NCBI GenBank assembly: GCA_022575985.1
Contig: JAKSXM010000269.1
Span: 2,852,001 to 2,916,000, forward strand
From: Anagrus nilaparvatae
Taxonomy: Eukaryota; Arthropoda; Insecta; Hymenoptera; Mymaridae
DNA: 64,000 nucleotides
Reading direction: 5' to 3'
Position 1 is the first letter of the stretch. Every line of letters starts with the position of its first letter. Below the pieces are notes generated by a model. The model had not been told where the DNA came from. It saw only the letters and a list, made by a program, of their open reading frames with translations, and did no database searches. Position numbers and translations under genes: made by a program. This document shows positions 46,234 through 58,369 of this stretch, piece after piece.

Positions 46234-49200
46234 TATACTGTACCCACTCAACATCGTGGTATAAGATAATCGCCGTGAAAGTATAATCAACGAATGCCAT
46301 TTTAAAATATAAAAAATGTGAACTCTAATAAAATAATCTATTATAAACTCATAATGTTTTTCGCAATTTTGAAAAAATTTTTCAAATACTTCATACATGG
46401 TCAAAATTACATTAAATAATACATCAGTTGGAACAACAAGATTTCCAAGTTCATTTTTTTCCTTATTTTTATATGCTTTCCAAAAAATTAATGCTTCTTT
46501 ATCATTTTTAAATTTTTTATCTTTTAAAGTTAAACAATTTTTACAATGTTCGCAATTGTATTTTTTTAACATAGCTCCACCAATATATCCACCAACATAC
46601 GTTTTCGTTGATTCTAACAATTTATGTGCAGCAATAATCAATGGAGTATTGTCATCTTCATCAACTAATTCTGTATTTAGTGATCCTGGTGAATTTATGA
46701 ATTGATTAGTATAAGTATTTAAAATTAAATTATTACTTAAATTTGGATTTAAAGTTAAATCATGAGTTTGGTCATTATTTAAATTCGTATTTATATTTTT
46801 ATCTGCATTTATAATTATATCATTAGTTATATTTTCTAATTCTATTTCGAATGTACTACTTTCGTTATTTGCTTGTAACAAATTAATACCCGAGTTTATA
46901 AGATTGCTTTTGCAATGTTCGCAATTTTCAGAGTTACAGTCAGAATGAATAGCCATTAGAGGCACAGTTAGATCAGGTTCACAGTTTGTATTTTTTGAAC
47001 AGCTACCAACGTTTGCTAAAATTGTATATTGTAAATTACGACGAAACTGTATAGCGGTTGGGTTATCAGAATGTCCAGAACGATCTCTTATAACAGCAAA
47101 TAAATTTTCTATCGGATCTTGTTGTAAGCGAGAAGTTATTAAAAATTTACCACCATTTTTTTTCATATCATCCCATTGCATTAAAATACTATTAATAGTT
47201 AAATAAAACCCGGAAAAACACGGTGGATTTTCATTTAAAGAACCGTCTGTTTGCCATTCCTTAACCCACGACATACTATTTTCTAAATATTCTTTTACTT
47301 CAGTATTTTCATCTGAAAGAGGACGCCTTAAAGGGTTTGGGTCTTCAAGATTTCTGCTATTAAGGCAATCAAATAGATTATTACTTTTTAATACAAAATC
47401 AGCGGTAGTTAAGCAATATTTATCTTTTAAGTCTCCGAGAGACAGACCAGCAAACAAACCTTTTGAAACCGAATTACTAAAAACTTGAGTAGCAAGACTT
47501 ACATTCAATAAATCAAAAGGGTCCGGAAATAAATGTTTATTAGATAAATTTGGGGCTGATTTTGATATTACATGTTCTTCTGCACGGAACAACTCGACAA
47601 TTGGACTCCAAGAAGCTATTTTATCTAATTTTTGGCCGAAAACTATATTATTTTTCATTAAATTATTTCTAAGGCATTTAATTAAATGTGGGGCATCATA
47701 ATTAAAAAAAATTTTTCTATCATGTCTAATGATGTAGGGTTTTTCTTCAGATATATCTAAATTTTTTATTGCGCTCGAATTACTTGTGCCTAAGTCACAA
47801 ACCATAGATTTAACTTTAAACCCAGTCATTTCGACAAAGTCAATCATTTGTAAAATTAATTGCGATAACGTAGGTCCAGGCACATTAGTGTGGGAAACTG
47901 TATATGAAATTGGACATCTCCATTCCTTTGTCCTACCACGAATTAAAAAAACAAGCGCGTGTTTTGCCATTTTGTTTTCGCGTTCAAAAGAAGGTCCTAA
48001 ATCTGTGTATCCTTCTACGACATCTTTTTTTGAATTATAATCTAACCATTTTTTTATTGACATTTCATCCCATATCAAAACACATTCGCGGTGAAAAGGA
48101 CTCATTGAATTTGCTTTAACAGAAAGTAGTTTTAACAATTTAACAGAGATAACTCCCGACTCTAGTTCAATCTCATTAACCCACCGACGTATAAGGGATT
48201 CGCAAGGCAAAGCAAATTTTTTTTGATCCCGAAGAAATTTATAAGCTTTTGGAGATTTATAAAATAATGTTAATGCAAATTCTTTTTCCTCGTCATTCCA
48301 CTGTTTTTTTTTAATGTGATTGACTTGCATTTGGAAAAACAATTTAACATTCAAATTTAAGGAATCTATTTTTTTCATAAATTCAAGATCAGTTTTAGAC
48401 GATTCTATTTTTTCTAAGAGATAATTAATTTTTTTGTTTTTATTTGAGAGTTCACTTTTTAATTTTTTTATTTCTTCTGTATACATTTTTTCTTTGATAG
48501 AATTAATTTTAAAATGATTTTGGTAATTATTAGGGATTTCATTTAATTTTGAATCTACGGGTGATTTAGAAGAAGAATTAGATGTCTCGATATTATTTGG
48601 CGAAAGAATTGAGGTGTAATTTAAGCTTGTATTATTAACAGGATTATTAATTGTTTCGGCAAATGATGCATTGATATTATTTTTCGAGATATTTAATAAA
48701 CTATTTAATTTTGCGCTATTAGATGCATTGGTATTACATCTTGAGATACTCAATAAACTATTTAATTTTGCGTTATCAGATGTTTCCGAAACAGAACTTA
48801 TTAGTGAATTTGCATCAGTGCCTGAATCTACGTTTTCCTTACTTAAATAATCAATTGGATGTGCCAATTTGTTTAACATACCTGGTTTTAGATAATCCTT
48901 TTTTTTTAAATGTTGCGAGCATATTGTTTTGTAATTCAAGCGGACGTCATTTACTCCAAAAGTATCTTCATTGCCTGAATTGATAAGCCACACACTTCGC
49001 CTTAAAAATAAAATAATAAATATAATTAAATAATGATACGTGTTTTAGAACAGAAAAAAATAAATAAATGTTTATATAAATATGAAAAAAAGACTCCAAA
49101 TTTTAAAATGACTCGCCCACGTGTTACATTCAAAAATTTTTCAAATATTTTTGGAAACTTTTAATTTAATTAATTTATAACTAAATTACAATTTGATAAA

Positions 49201-49318
49201 TAATTATAAAATAAAAAACTTACCTTATAGGATTTTTCGGAAACTTATGAAAAGTCAAATTATTCTTTGCTCTAGAATTATTGCAGCTAATATAAGCACA
49301 CACGTGTCGGTCTGGCAT
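46222..49318 (-). CDS. P-element/THAP9-like transposase, two exons
   Basis: Exon 1 is 49224-49318 (start MPDRHVCAYISC), donor GTAAGT, a 223-bp intron, acceptor TTTTTAAG, then exon 2 from 49000 to 46222; about 957 residues. The junction rebuilds an N-terminal THAP zinc finger: C7 and C12, then C59 and H62 (CSQH), with a 46-residue gap in the family range. After a low-complexity region comes a coiled-coil-like stretch (about 200-245). The RNase-H-like core keeps the expected acids: WDEMSI (Asp343), VCDLGTSN (Asp434) and QDPIENLF (Glu663). A conserved tail, YVGGYIGGAMLKK, with Cys pairs follows. THAP binds element DNA and the core cuts it. The C-terminus is truncated or replaced by a MITE. I found no 31-bp terminal repeats, so it may be an element whose ends have decayed or a domesticated gene. 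Splice sites and residues are read directly. Confidence 0.9.
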
Positions 49319-49696
49319 TTTCAAATAAAAGATTATTGAAAATATCGTCAAAAAAATTTATTATCTATAAGAATTAATTAAAATTGATATTAATAATTAA
49401 ATTAATAACAATATTTAATAAATTTATTTTCGGCTCTTTTAAAATAACCGGCGACGGAAGAGTTGATACCGAAAATATATATTTATTATATAGATTTGCA
49501 GTAGCACTACTAAAAAACTTAGTAGCGCCGCCTGGTTTCGGGTGCACATAACTACCGCTAAGCGAGAGAGATGGAGAGAGTTTGTGCACCCAAAATCGAC
49601 GAAAATTTTAAAGGAGCAATGCGCTTCTATTAGTATATATATTCGTTGGTATAATTTAGCGATAATTCCCCTTTGCATAGTATAATAAATTAGTTA
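49319..49696 (-). promoter_or_regulatory. 5' flank of the THAP transposase gene
   Basis: A GC-richer block at 49435-49620 contains the inverted pair GGGTGCACA / TGTGCACCC (about 49537-49592) and 'gagagagatggagagag'. It is a plausible promoter by position only. Confidence 0.35.
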
Positions 49697-50365
49697 TTAT
49701 ACTATTGAAAGTATAATGTCGCTTTTCTATACTTTCAATAGTATAATTCACGGAAAATTCTACTTTTACGATTTAAAAAAAAATCTCTTCTAATTTGTTA
49801 AGTCAAATGCATCTGAAATTATTATTTTAAAAATAAAAATTAATTATATGTTTCCAAAATAATTAATTCATAGTTTAAAAACTGTAGCACGGAGTGATAA
49901 CAGTAAAATAAACCGGTTGTCAGTGTTTCCATCAGTCTGGTTTATTATTCGTATTTATTTACGTATCTTTAAAACTAACCTATAAATTTTCAATGCATGA
50001 AAAGGTATAAGAATAATTAAAAAAATCGTTTTATAACTTTTACAAAACATCCATTTATCAACAAAAATTAATTTATAGAATTTTCATGCATTGAAAATTT
50101 ATAGGTTAGTTTTAAAAATACGTAAATAAAAACAATATATTAAATAAACCAGACTAATAGAAACACTGGCACCCGGTTTATTTTACTAACTATGAATTAA
50201 TTATTTTGGAAACATAATTAATTTTTATTTTTAAAATAATAATTTCAGATGCATTTGACTTAACAAATTAGAAGAGATTTTTTTTTTAAATCGTAAAGGT
50301 AGAATTGTGCGTGAATTATACTATTGAAAGTATAGAAAAGCGACATTATACTTTCAATAGTATAA
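49697..50365. mobile_element. Foldback MITE, 670 bp, TA-flanked
   Basis: Arms of about 290 bp are inverted copies, from 'ttatactattgaaagtataa' at the left to its complement at the right. The extreme ends are themselves palindromic (TATACTATTGAAAGTATA...TATACTTTCAATAGTATA), so each end can form its own hairpin. TA on both sides suits Tc1/mariner-type insertion. No coding. Confidence 0.85.
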
Positions 50366-50544
50366 TATAGTATATATCGTCACGAGTGACGATACAATGC
50401 CTTTATCGTAGTATGGCGAGAAAAGAAAAAATAAACAATAACAGAGCGCTGCGCGCCAGAAGTCTTTCAAAAAGGGGCTGTTAACCATCTTTTAACTTGA
50501 AAATCAAAAATATGTAAATAATTGTTATTTTACAATTTAAGTTA

Positions 50545-51672
50545 GTACTGGGGGTTTTTAGGGCTGAATCGATAATTTTGGTCAGGACCGTGAAAAAACG
50601 TTTGCATTGGTGGGAAATTCGGAAAATACGTAGTTTTTCATCCTGAAAAATGAAAATTGTAAAACTTTATTTTATTCAATAACAAAACGATCTCTGGGGG
50701 TTTTTTGGGGCGCTGATTTGATATTTTTGGTCAGGAATGTGAAAAAACGTTTGCATTTGCCGGAAATTCGGAAACTAGGTATTTTTTCATACAGAAAAAT
50801 GAAAATCGTTAAACTTAATTTTATTCAATTAAAAAACGGTCTCTGGGGGTTTTTTAGGGTACTAAATCGATATTTTTTTTGGTCAGCAACGTGAAAAAAT
50901 GTCTTCGTTTGCGGGAAATTCGAAAAATAGGTGTTTTCTCATCCTGAAAAATGAAAATCCTAAAACTTTATTTTATTCAATTACAAAACAGTCTCTGGGA
51001 GTTTTTTAGGGCGCTGAATCGATATTTTTGGTCAGGATCGTGAAAAAACGTTTGCATTTTCGGGAAATTCGGAAAATAGGTGTTTTCTCATCCTGAAAAA
51101 TGAAAATAATAAAACTTTATTTTATTCAATTACAAAACGGTCTCTGGGGGGTTTTTTAGGGCGCTGAATCGATATTTTTGGTCAGGAATGTGAAAAAACG
51201 TTTGCATTTGCAGGAAATTCGGAAAATAGGTGGTTTTTCATTCTGGAAAATGAAAATCGTAAAACTTAATTTTATTCAATTAAAAAACGGTCTCTGGGGG
51301 TTTTTTAGGGTGCTAAATCGATATTTTTGGTCAGCAACGTGAAAAAACGTCTTCGTTTGCGTGAAATTCGAAAAATAGGTGTTTTCTCATCCTGAAAAAT
51401 GAAAATCGTAAAACTTTATTTTATTCAACTACAAAACGGTCTCTGGGGGGTTTTTTAGGGCGCTGAATCGCTATTTATGGTCACGAACCGGAAAAAACGT
51501 TTTGTTTGCAGGAAATTTGGAAAATAGGTGTTTTCTCATCCTGAAAAATGAAAATAATAAAACTTTATTTTATTCAATTACAAAACGGTCTCTGGGGGGT
51601 TTTTTAGGGCGCTGATTTGATATTTTTGGTCAGGAATGTGAAAAAACGTTTGCATTTGCGGGAAATTCGGAA
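50545..51672. repeat. 149-bp satellite array, about 7.5 copies
   Basis: Units begin at about 50545, 50695, 50842, 50992, 51143, 51292, 51441 and 51590 with 'tctctgggggttttttaggg', followed by 'gctgaatcgatatttttgg', 'gtgaaaaaacgtttgcattt' and 'atcctgaaaaatgaaaat'. Most copies differ by only a few percent, so the array is young. It ends abruptly after 'gggaaattcgga'. Confidence 0.92.
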
Positions 51673-52240
51673 ATAAACTTTGACAGGAGAATAATAGTTC
51701 TTATTAAAAGCAAATATTGCAATTTTGATTAAGATGTTCATAATATAAAAAATAAATAATCAATAAAATTATTTAATTACCTTTGAAAGTTTATTTCTGT
51801 TTTCTTTTAATTGTATAATACAAATTTTTAGGGACTATAGAATGTAATTTGTGTAGTATTGATGTTACAATCTAGAATTTTGGTTTTGGAAAATAATAAA
51901 AAATATTTAGAGAATAAGTTTTTGTTTCTTATAAACTTTATTTACAAATGATTTTACATTTTACAAGAAAAAAACTTGAATTCAATAATTTTTAGATGCC
52001 TTATAAATAATGTCATATACAATGGTAAAGGTGCTAAATGAACTTATTTAACATCTTCACCACTGTATTCATTCTTGAACGAGTACTGACTTCTATAATT
52101 TTTTAATGTTATTATACTTTTTTTTGATAAATAAATACGTTTTTAAGATTTAGGAGACAAAAATAGGTTAATAAAAATGGAGTATAATTGTCTATGAATC
52201 AAAATTTTAAATTTGATGTCGTGTTATAACATAATTTGTT
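51673..52240. other. AT-rich spacer
   Basis: Nothing recognised. Confidence 0.5.
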
Positions 52241-52289
52241 TTGTTTTTCTGTACTAATAAGCACTGACAAGTTATATTTACTTTATTTG

Positions 52290-53420
52290 CATTGATCATT
52301 TCTGTTAATTCTTGATAAAGCGTAACTTTATATGAATGATAATGTGAATTAAACAAAACTGTATCAATCCTAGAAAATAAATTTTTTTTTCAATTTCATA
52401 AAATTTATAAATCCGTCTAAATATAGGACCCATATTATTGCCCATTGTGAAATAAATTACCATTCCTGGTGTATATATTTTATTAAAAATCTTTATATTC
52501 TTATATGTCTTTGCACATAGGAAGGATAAGAAAATTTTATTTATTTCGTAATCTAATTCATTATCAATTTCTCCTAGTTTAAATTTAATTGAATCATTTG
52601 ATTTTATTGTATAAGAATTAGCAAAATCTAATTGATGTCTTAAGACAATGGTATAGGGTAAATTTTTGCGGTTGTGCGAACTAATTCCAAAATCTTTCAA
52701 GCATTTATTTCTTTCCAATAGTTAATGATGGGACCATTTGCGACTATATGCTCAGCATCATGTATAGGAAAGTGCATTTTAGGTTTTAAGTATTTTTTAT
52801 TAGTATTTTTTATTATGAATCCTAATCAGATCTTCGAGCTTGGATGGGTTGTGTTTTAACAATCTAGGAGATGTTACAATGTCGAACATTTTGCGAATTG
52901 TTAAGTAAAGTTGCTAGTGTTCATTTCCCAAAGGTATTAAATCTCCAATTATAAGTTTTAAGTACTTTTCAAGGCATAAGCTTTCTGCTAGCTGACTGCT
53001 TGAATTTAATTTTTTTATTAGTTCCTTTAATCTTGGAATTTTTAGCAAACCCCATGATAAGAGGACGAGGTTTTACCGTTTCAAATGACCCATAATTGAA
53101 ACTTTTAATTCTTTCATTGAGGGTCCGCATTGTAAAAAATTTCTCTATTTCAATAAAAAGTGTTAAAATTTTTCCCAGAGAGTAGTTTATAATTCCTTCG
53201 CGTACGTTATGCATAAGGTCATTACCATTATTTTGGGTAATATGAAAATTTCTTATTCCATGAAAATAACAATCTTCTTTAATTCCGGATGAATATAAAA
53301 GGTCCTTAATAACTTTTTTGTTTATTTCTCAATAAATTTATAACAACTTCACGCATTGTTTTGCAAACTGATCCTGTAGCTTCTTTCTTTTTTTTCTTCA
53401 AATTTAAATTTAAATTTAAA
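52290..53420 (-). pseudogene. Decayed transposon-associated protein gene
   Basis: Read on the minus strand, successive frames give pieces of a protein family common near insect DNA transposons: DCYFHGIRNFHITQNNGNDL, MHNVREGIINYSLGKILTLF, MRTLNERIKSFNYGSFETVK, then KMHFPIHDAEHIVANGPIIN and NLPYTIVLRHQLDFANSY. The expected order (H-D/N-hydrophobic-E-G, TLN-RI-SFNYG, KHHF-HYP-GP--NYW, LALRHQL) is kept, but several frameshifts and stops break it, and the MRFE-K block after INYW is missing. Recognition is from memory of unnamed insect proteins, so the family name is left open. The longest pieces are 52305-52718 and 52969-53214. Confidence 0.55.
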
Positions 53421-53429
53421 TTTTCTTCA

Positions 53430-54360
53430 AAGGTAATCATATTTATGCTGGAATATTAATTTTGTAAATAAATAAAAATTTGTAAATAAAAAACTTTAAA
53501 TGATTATATAATATTTATATCTTTCAAACAAATTTTATCTAATATAAAAGCAGAACTATTGAGGATAAATTTAAACCGTATTCAATTTAAGTTGTACAAT
53601 CCTAGTACTATGTTTTCTGAAAAAAAGATGAAGATAATATTAAAAAAAGAAAACACTTTTCTAGTGCATTGTTAAATTTTGGATCACAATTTTGATTAAA
53701 AAGTTACATGAGTAACATTAGAAATAAAAGTGAAAATGAAACAAATAAAACACATAAAAATTACTTATTTTTACTTGGGCAATTCTATTTTATTCTAGAT
53801 TTTATTAAAACTAGATTCATCTGCGCTTCGCGCACAGATTGATGAATTGAGTTAGGATACGTTTGTAATTTATGAAAAAAAAAAGATTTCTGGTTATATT
53901 CAGTTGGAATTTAGTGTAAACTACTTAGATGAGTAAAAAATATTTATTTTTAGAATAGGAGGACAGATCGTCCATACTATGAGAAAAGTTAAAATTAAAA
54001 AAAATATTTAAAAATTATCTATGGAGAGGGAAACCGCGCTCTTTAAAATTTATTTATTTGCTTATTAATAATTAATTATAATTTATAATTTATTAATTAT
54101 TCACGTATTTATTAGTTAATTAAGCAATTTATAATAAATATTTCATTTATTATCTTAATTTTATTTGATTATTTAAGAATTAACAGTTTTTCCTACCATG
54201 AACTTCTTGATTTTTTTTTTTATAGATTCAACTTCACATTACACAGAGACCAAATTATGTTGTTTTTATTTAATTTTTATAATGAAAAAAATGTTTTAAA
54301 ATGAAAATAGAAATTATCTGATTTTTAAGCTATTAGCGATTTATCTATCTTAGTAGTTTA
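53430..54360. other. AT-rich spacer
   Basis: A small palindrome, 'aatctgtgcg' against 'cgcacagatt', lies near 53818-53842. No gene is seen. Confidence 0.45.
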
Positions 54361-54361
54361 T

Positions 54362-54478
54362 ACTCCCTACTAAAACAAACAGCGACACGCGGCCTACCGG
54401 CAGTCCTAAGGTGGGCCTCCATCGGGCCGCGTGACTTAATTATGGTAACAATCTGCCCATTTGCTTCAGTAGGGATAT
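54362..54478. mobile_element. Short MITE with GC-rich centre
   Basis: Ends TCCCTACTAAAACAAA and TTTGCTTCAGTAGGGA are imperfect inverted repeats, and the inner part repeats this with CACGCGGCC / GGCCGCGTG. Length about 117 bp. Confidence 0.7.
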
Positions 54479-54479
54479 A

Positions 54480-55860
54480 CAATTAGAAATTTGTATAGAT
54501 TTTTTCTGAGAGGTTGCTCTGCTTAAATTTTGCATAAAAATTTAAATCAATGCTTGAAAATTCAAGGAAATGAAAAACAGAACACTTAGGAGTATGAAGA
54601 GAAATCATTATTTTGTAGAAATTCTTACAGACGCATTACTGGCTACGTTAAATATTATTTTGTCATTCCCTTAAGAAAACGTAACCATGACCTTGCTTAT
54701 TGTTTCTAATTTTATTTTTTTCTTAAATTTTTAACTAACTTATCTAGCTCTAATCCCAATTTAAGCCTTATAAAAATTTTTTGTCGTAAAGCGATCTTCT
54801 CTACGTTTAGATAATTTTGCAGTTGTTATTCCTTGATACGTTTTGACTTTTATGTACAAATTTATTTTTATTCCATTATCAGAAGGAAATTTTTTTCTGA
54901 ATTTTTTTTAGTGATCTATATTTATACATGAGTAATTCCCAAACTAACTAATATAAAAGGAAGCTCAAAGTCTAGAATCTTAAAAAACTGATTGGACTGG
55001 GTTCAGTATGTGAAAATCTGACACTATGCAAATTTTTAAGGTGCTAAGTTCAATATTTTCTAAATGGCAGCTGTTTTTCGATTTTTTTTTTGTTCAAATT
55101 TGCTGCAAAAATCTGAAAAAATTAGTCATTTTAATTTTTCACCACTCTGCATACAGTTAAAAAATAATTTTCAACTCAAAGGGTATGTGAAATTTTTCGC
55201 AGAATACGAAACTACCATTATATTAGTTTTTCGGAAAAACCTCAAGAAAACCCGAAAAATCGGAAAAATAAAAGGAACAAATAAGAAATAGAGAAATAAG
55301 TTTTCCTATGTACTTTTTGTTGATAAAAAGATTTTGAGGGATGTCGGTCTTTAAAAAAACGAACTTTAATAATCTTCCATTTTTCGAAATTTTCCATTTT
55401 TCGGGTTTCTCTCTCATCGAATGAAAATTCTGACTCAATTTTTGGATTCCTCGGAAAATTTCACTATAGCCCGAGCAAGAATCGGCAATCGTAAGAATAT
55501 TTTAAAAGTATTCTCATACGAAGCTCGTAGATCGTAAAATCTCAGTATTTCCCCTTGAAAATGTATTTATGCAATATTTCTCGGGAAAAATGCACGAAGA
55601 AAACGGAGATTTTTTGAGTACTTGAAATCAATATTTTTTCGGAGATTCATAAAACTTTAAACTATTTTCACTAAAATATGTTTCTAGTAAATAAAAATAC
55701 TACACTTAGTAGATTATATAACTACGAAAAGATATTGTTATGGTAATATAAATATTATAAAAATATTTAAAAAAATCTTTTTTTTTAGTATCTTCTTCTA
55801 TAAAAGTATATCAATCTTGATATTAATAATGATGTTTTTATAATTTTTTTTTTTTTTTTT
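54480..55860. other. AT-rich spacer
   Basis: Short frames at 55064-55291 and 55223-55438 overlap on opposite strands and have no domain. Phrases such as 'tcggaaaa' recur loosely. Confidence 0.4.
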
Positions 55861-55861
55861 T

Positions 55862-55945
55862 TATTTATTTTTTTTATTACCTGGATTCGAACCCGGATTT
55901 TCTGCGTGATGAACGAATGAATAAACCACTGAGCTATGAAGACAT
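55862..55945 (-). tRNA. tRNA-derived SINE-like sequence
   Basis: On the minus strand it reads TAGCTCAGTGG (perfect box A), an anticodon-like CGTTCATCACG, then GGGTTCGAATCC (perfect box B), and passes straight into an A-rich tail (55842-55880 on the + strand as T). The D-stem and acceptor stem do not close. Two intact polymerase III boxes followed by a tail point to a short tRNA-derived SINE or a retroposed tRNA fragment. Confidence 0.55.
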
Positions 55946-56375
55946 CTTGAGTTTATAATAAATTTTTTCTTTGATAAAGGCAGGATTTTTTCGTGGACTT
56001 ATATTATTTTTTTGACTATATAATCCATAATTTATGATCGTAAAATTGTTTTAAAAGCATTTTTACTTAGCAAAAATTAAACATTGTAAAAACGTTTAAT
56101 GAATATTCGATAGAAACTAACAAATTTAACTGTATATCTGCTCAGTAAATATATTTTAAAGCTATTTATTCAAGAGCAGCGTCAAACATTGGAGAAATAT
56201 TTTAATGGTGTTCTTTCCAAGTAAAAACGGACCATCGTAAAATTATTTAAAAAGCATTTCTACTTGCATTTCTAATTCCGAATATGGTCGAAGTTCGTAA
56301 AAATCATCCGAAAAATTATTTTAATTATATTCTTATTATATTCAATCCAAGCGAAAATTTACCATTGTAAAAGAG

Positions 56376-57260
56376 AATACCATTCGAACATTAAAACGGG
56401 TATTATTTTAATAAAAATATTATTAAATTTATAGGTCCACTCAAAGATAGATTCTTTACTTTAAAAGTATTTTTAAAACACGTTTTCAGTCTTTTATTTG
56501 CTGCGAATATCATTTTTAATTTGATTGAACGTAAAGATTTACCCAGAGGTTTCTAATCAAAGACGAGTTAAAAGAATACTTCGAGAGTACTTTTTCGAGA
56601 GTTTATTTTCTAACGGGTGATGGTGCGTTTTAAATAAAAAATAATTCTTTCTTAATAAGTTTAAAATACCATTCGAATATTAAAACGGATTTTATTTTAA
56701 TAAAAATATCATTAACATTAGGTAAACTCAAAGATAGAATCATTACTTTAAAAATGTTTTTAAAACACGTTTTCAAACGTTTATTGTCTGCGAATATCAT
56801 TTTTAATTTCATTGAACGCAAAGATTTACCCAGCGATTTCTGATCAACGACGAGTTAAATGAATACGTAAAGAGTACTTTTTCGTGCGTTTATTTTCTAA
56901 CGGTCGAAGGTGCGTTTCAAAGACAAAAATAACTTTATCTTAATAAGTTTTAAATACCATTCGAACATTAAAACGGGTATTATTTTAATAAAAATATTAT
57001 TAAATTTATAGGTCCACTCAAAGATAGATTCTTTACTTTAAAAGTATTTTTAAAACACGTTTTCAGTCTTTTATTTGCTGCGAATATCATTTTTAATTTG
57101 ATTGAACGTAAAGATCTACCCAGCGGTTTCTGATAAAAGACGAGTTAAATGAATACTTAAAGAATACTTTTTCGAGCGTTTATTTTCTAACGATCGAAGG
57201 CGCGTTTCAGAGACGAAAATACTTTATCTTAATAAGTTTTAAATACTATTCAAATATTAA
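56376..57260. repeat. 287-bp tandem repeat, three copies
   Basis: Units begin near 56376, 56667 and 56954, with a fourth start at about 57241, each at 'aataccattcgaa' followed by 'attaaaacgg', 'cactcaaagatagattcttt' and 'gacgagttaaa'. Copies 1 and 3 are closer to each other than to copy 2, again hinting at dimeric spread. Confidence 0.85.
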
Positions 57261-57399
57261 AACAAGTTAGTATTTATTTAAAAACGGCAAATTTATGGTT
57301 AATATTTTATTATTTTATATAATTAAATGATTAAAATTCTAATTAAAAAAACCTTTCTAAAACATCTTTTCGAAATAATTTTAACTATAACTAATATCA

Positions 57400-57770
57400 T
57401 CCCGTAAACTGTAAACGTTCTTAAAATATGTATTTTATAGATACTTTATAAACACATTTTCGTTGTTAAGATATTGATTCAGCATCCCTCGGATACTCAT
57501 ATTTTATAATAAAAATTTCACCGTGAGTATAGCAATGTAATGTTTTATTGAGTTCTGTTTGATTAATTATTTTAATCTTCTTCTTAACTTTAAACGTTCT
57601 TAGAAAATGTACTTTATAGATACTTCTTGAATACATTTTCGTAGTTGAGACTTTAATTTGGCAACGCTCGGATACAAATATTTTCTAATAAAAATTTCAC
57701 CGTAATAATATCAATGTAATGTTTTAAATAGTTCTGTTTGTTTATTTATTTTAGTCAGAAAACAAAATTT
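57400..57770. repeat. ~179-bp tandem duplication
   Basis: 'aaacgttctta', 'ttttatagatact', 'ttttcg-agttgaga' and 'aaaaatttcaccgt' occur at 57413 and again at about 57592. A third, very degenerate copy may follow. Confidence 0.7.
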
Positions 57771-58369
57771 AAATGCTTTATTTAATCTACGTAAAAATAT
57801 TTGATATGTAATTTTAATTACTAGTAAAAACTCGAAACTTATTTCAAATCCTTTTAATTAGTTCTTAAATACTTATCCGATCTTCGTTTCGGAGCCTATG
57901 TGTTTTTCAAGAACACCGAAAGTATGGTTTTTCTTTCTTAATAAAACTGTAATAAAGCATAAATTCTGATTTGTTTATATATTTTTTATCTAATTTAATG
58001 AAGTTTGCAAAAAAATATGTTTAGATATCTTTAGTATATATTTTCGTATCAAAAACGGACAATTTTCTGAGGATCGCTTATTCATCATCGTACCATAATA
58101 CTTTAAAAATATTTAAACTTATCAGTTTTTAAAAAATCTACGTTTGATCTCCGTCGATTCGTGCTCGGGAGACCCTCTTTTTTTATACATTTTGAACCTT
58201 ACAGTAATGCTGTATAAATAAAAAACAATAATAATTCGTAAAATTGACAATAAATAAAAAATTCAAAAAATGAGCAAAATTTTATTTTTTTTATTTTTAT
58301 GCAAACTGTTTTTTCTTTATTTTATTCAGTATTACAAAAATGTTAAAAATTTCTCAAAAAAGTGTCATA

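Noticed and set aside
46397..48983. Forward frames of 71-102 codons
   Set aside because: Antisense shadows of the THAP transposase gene.
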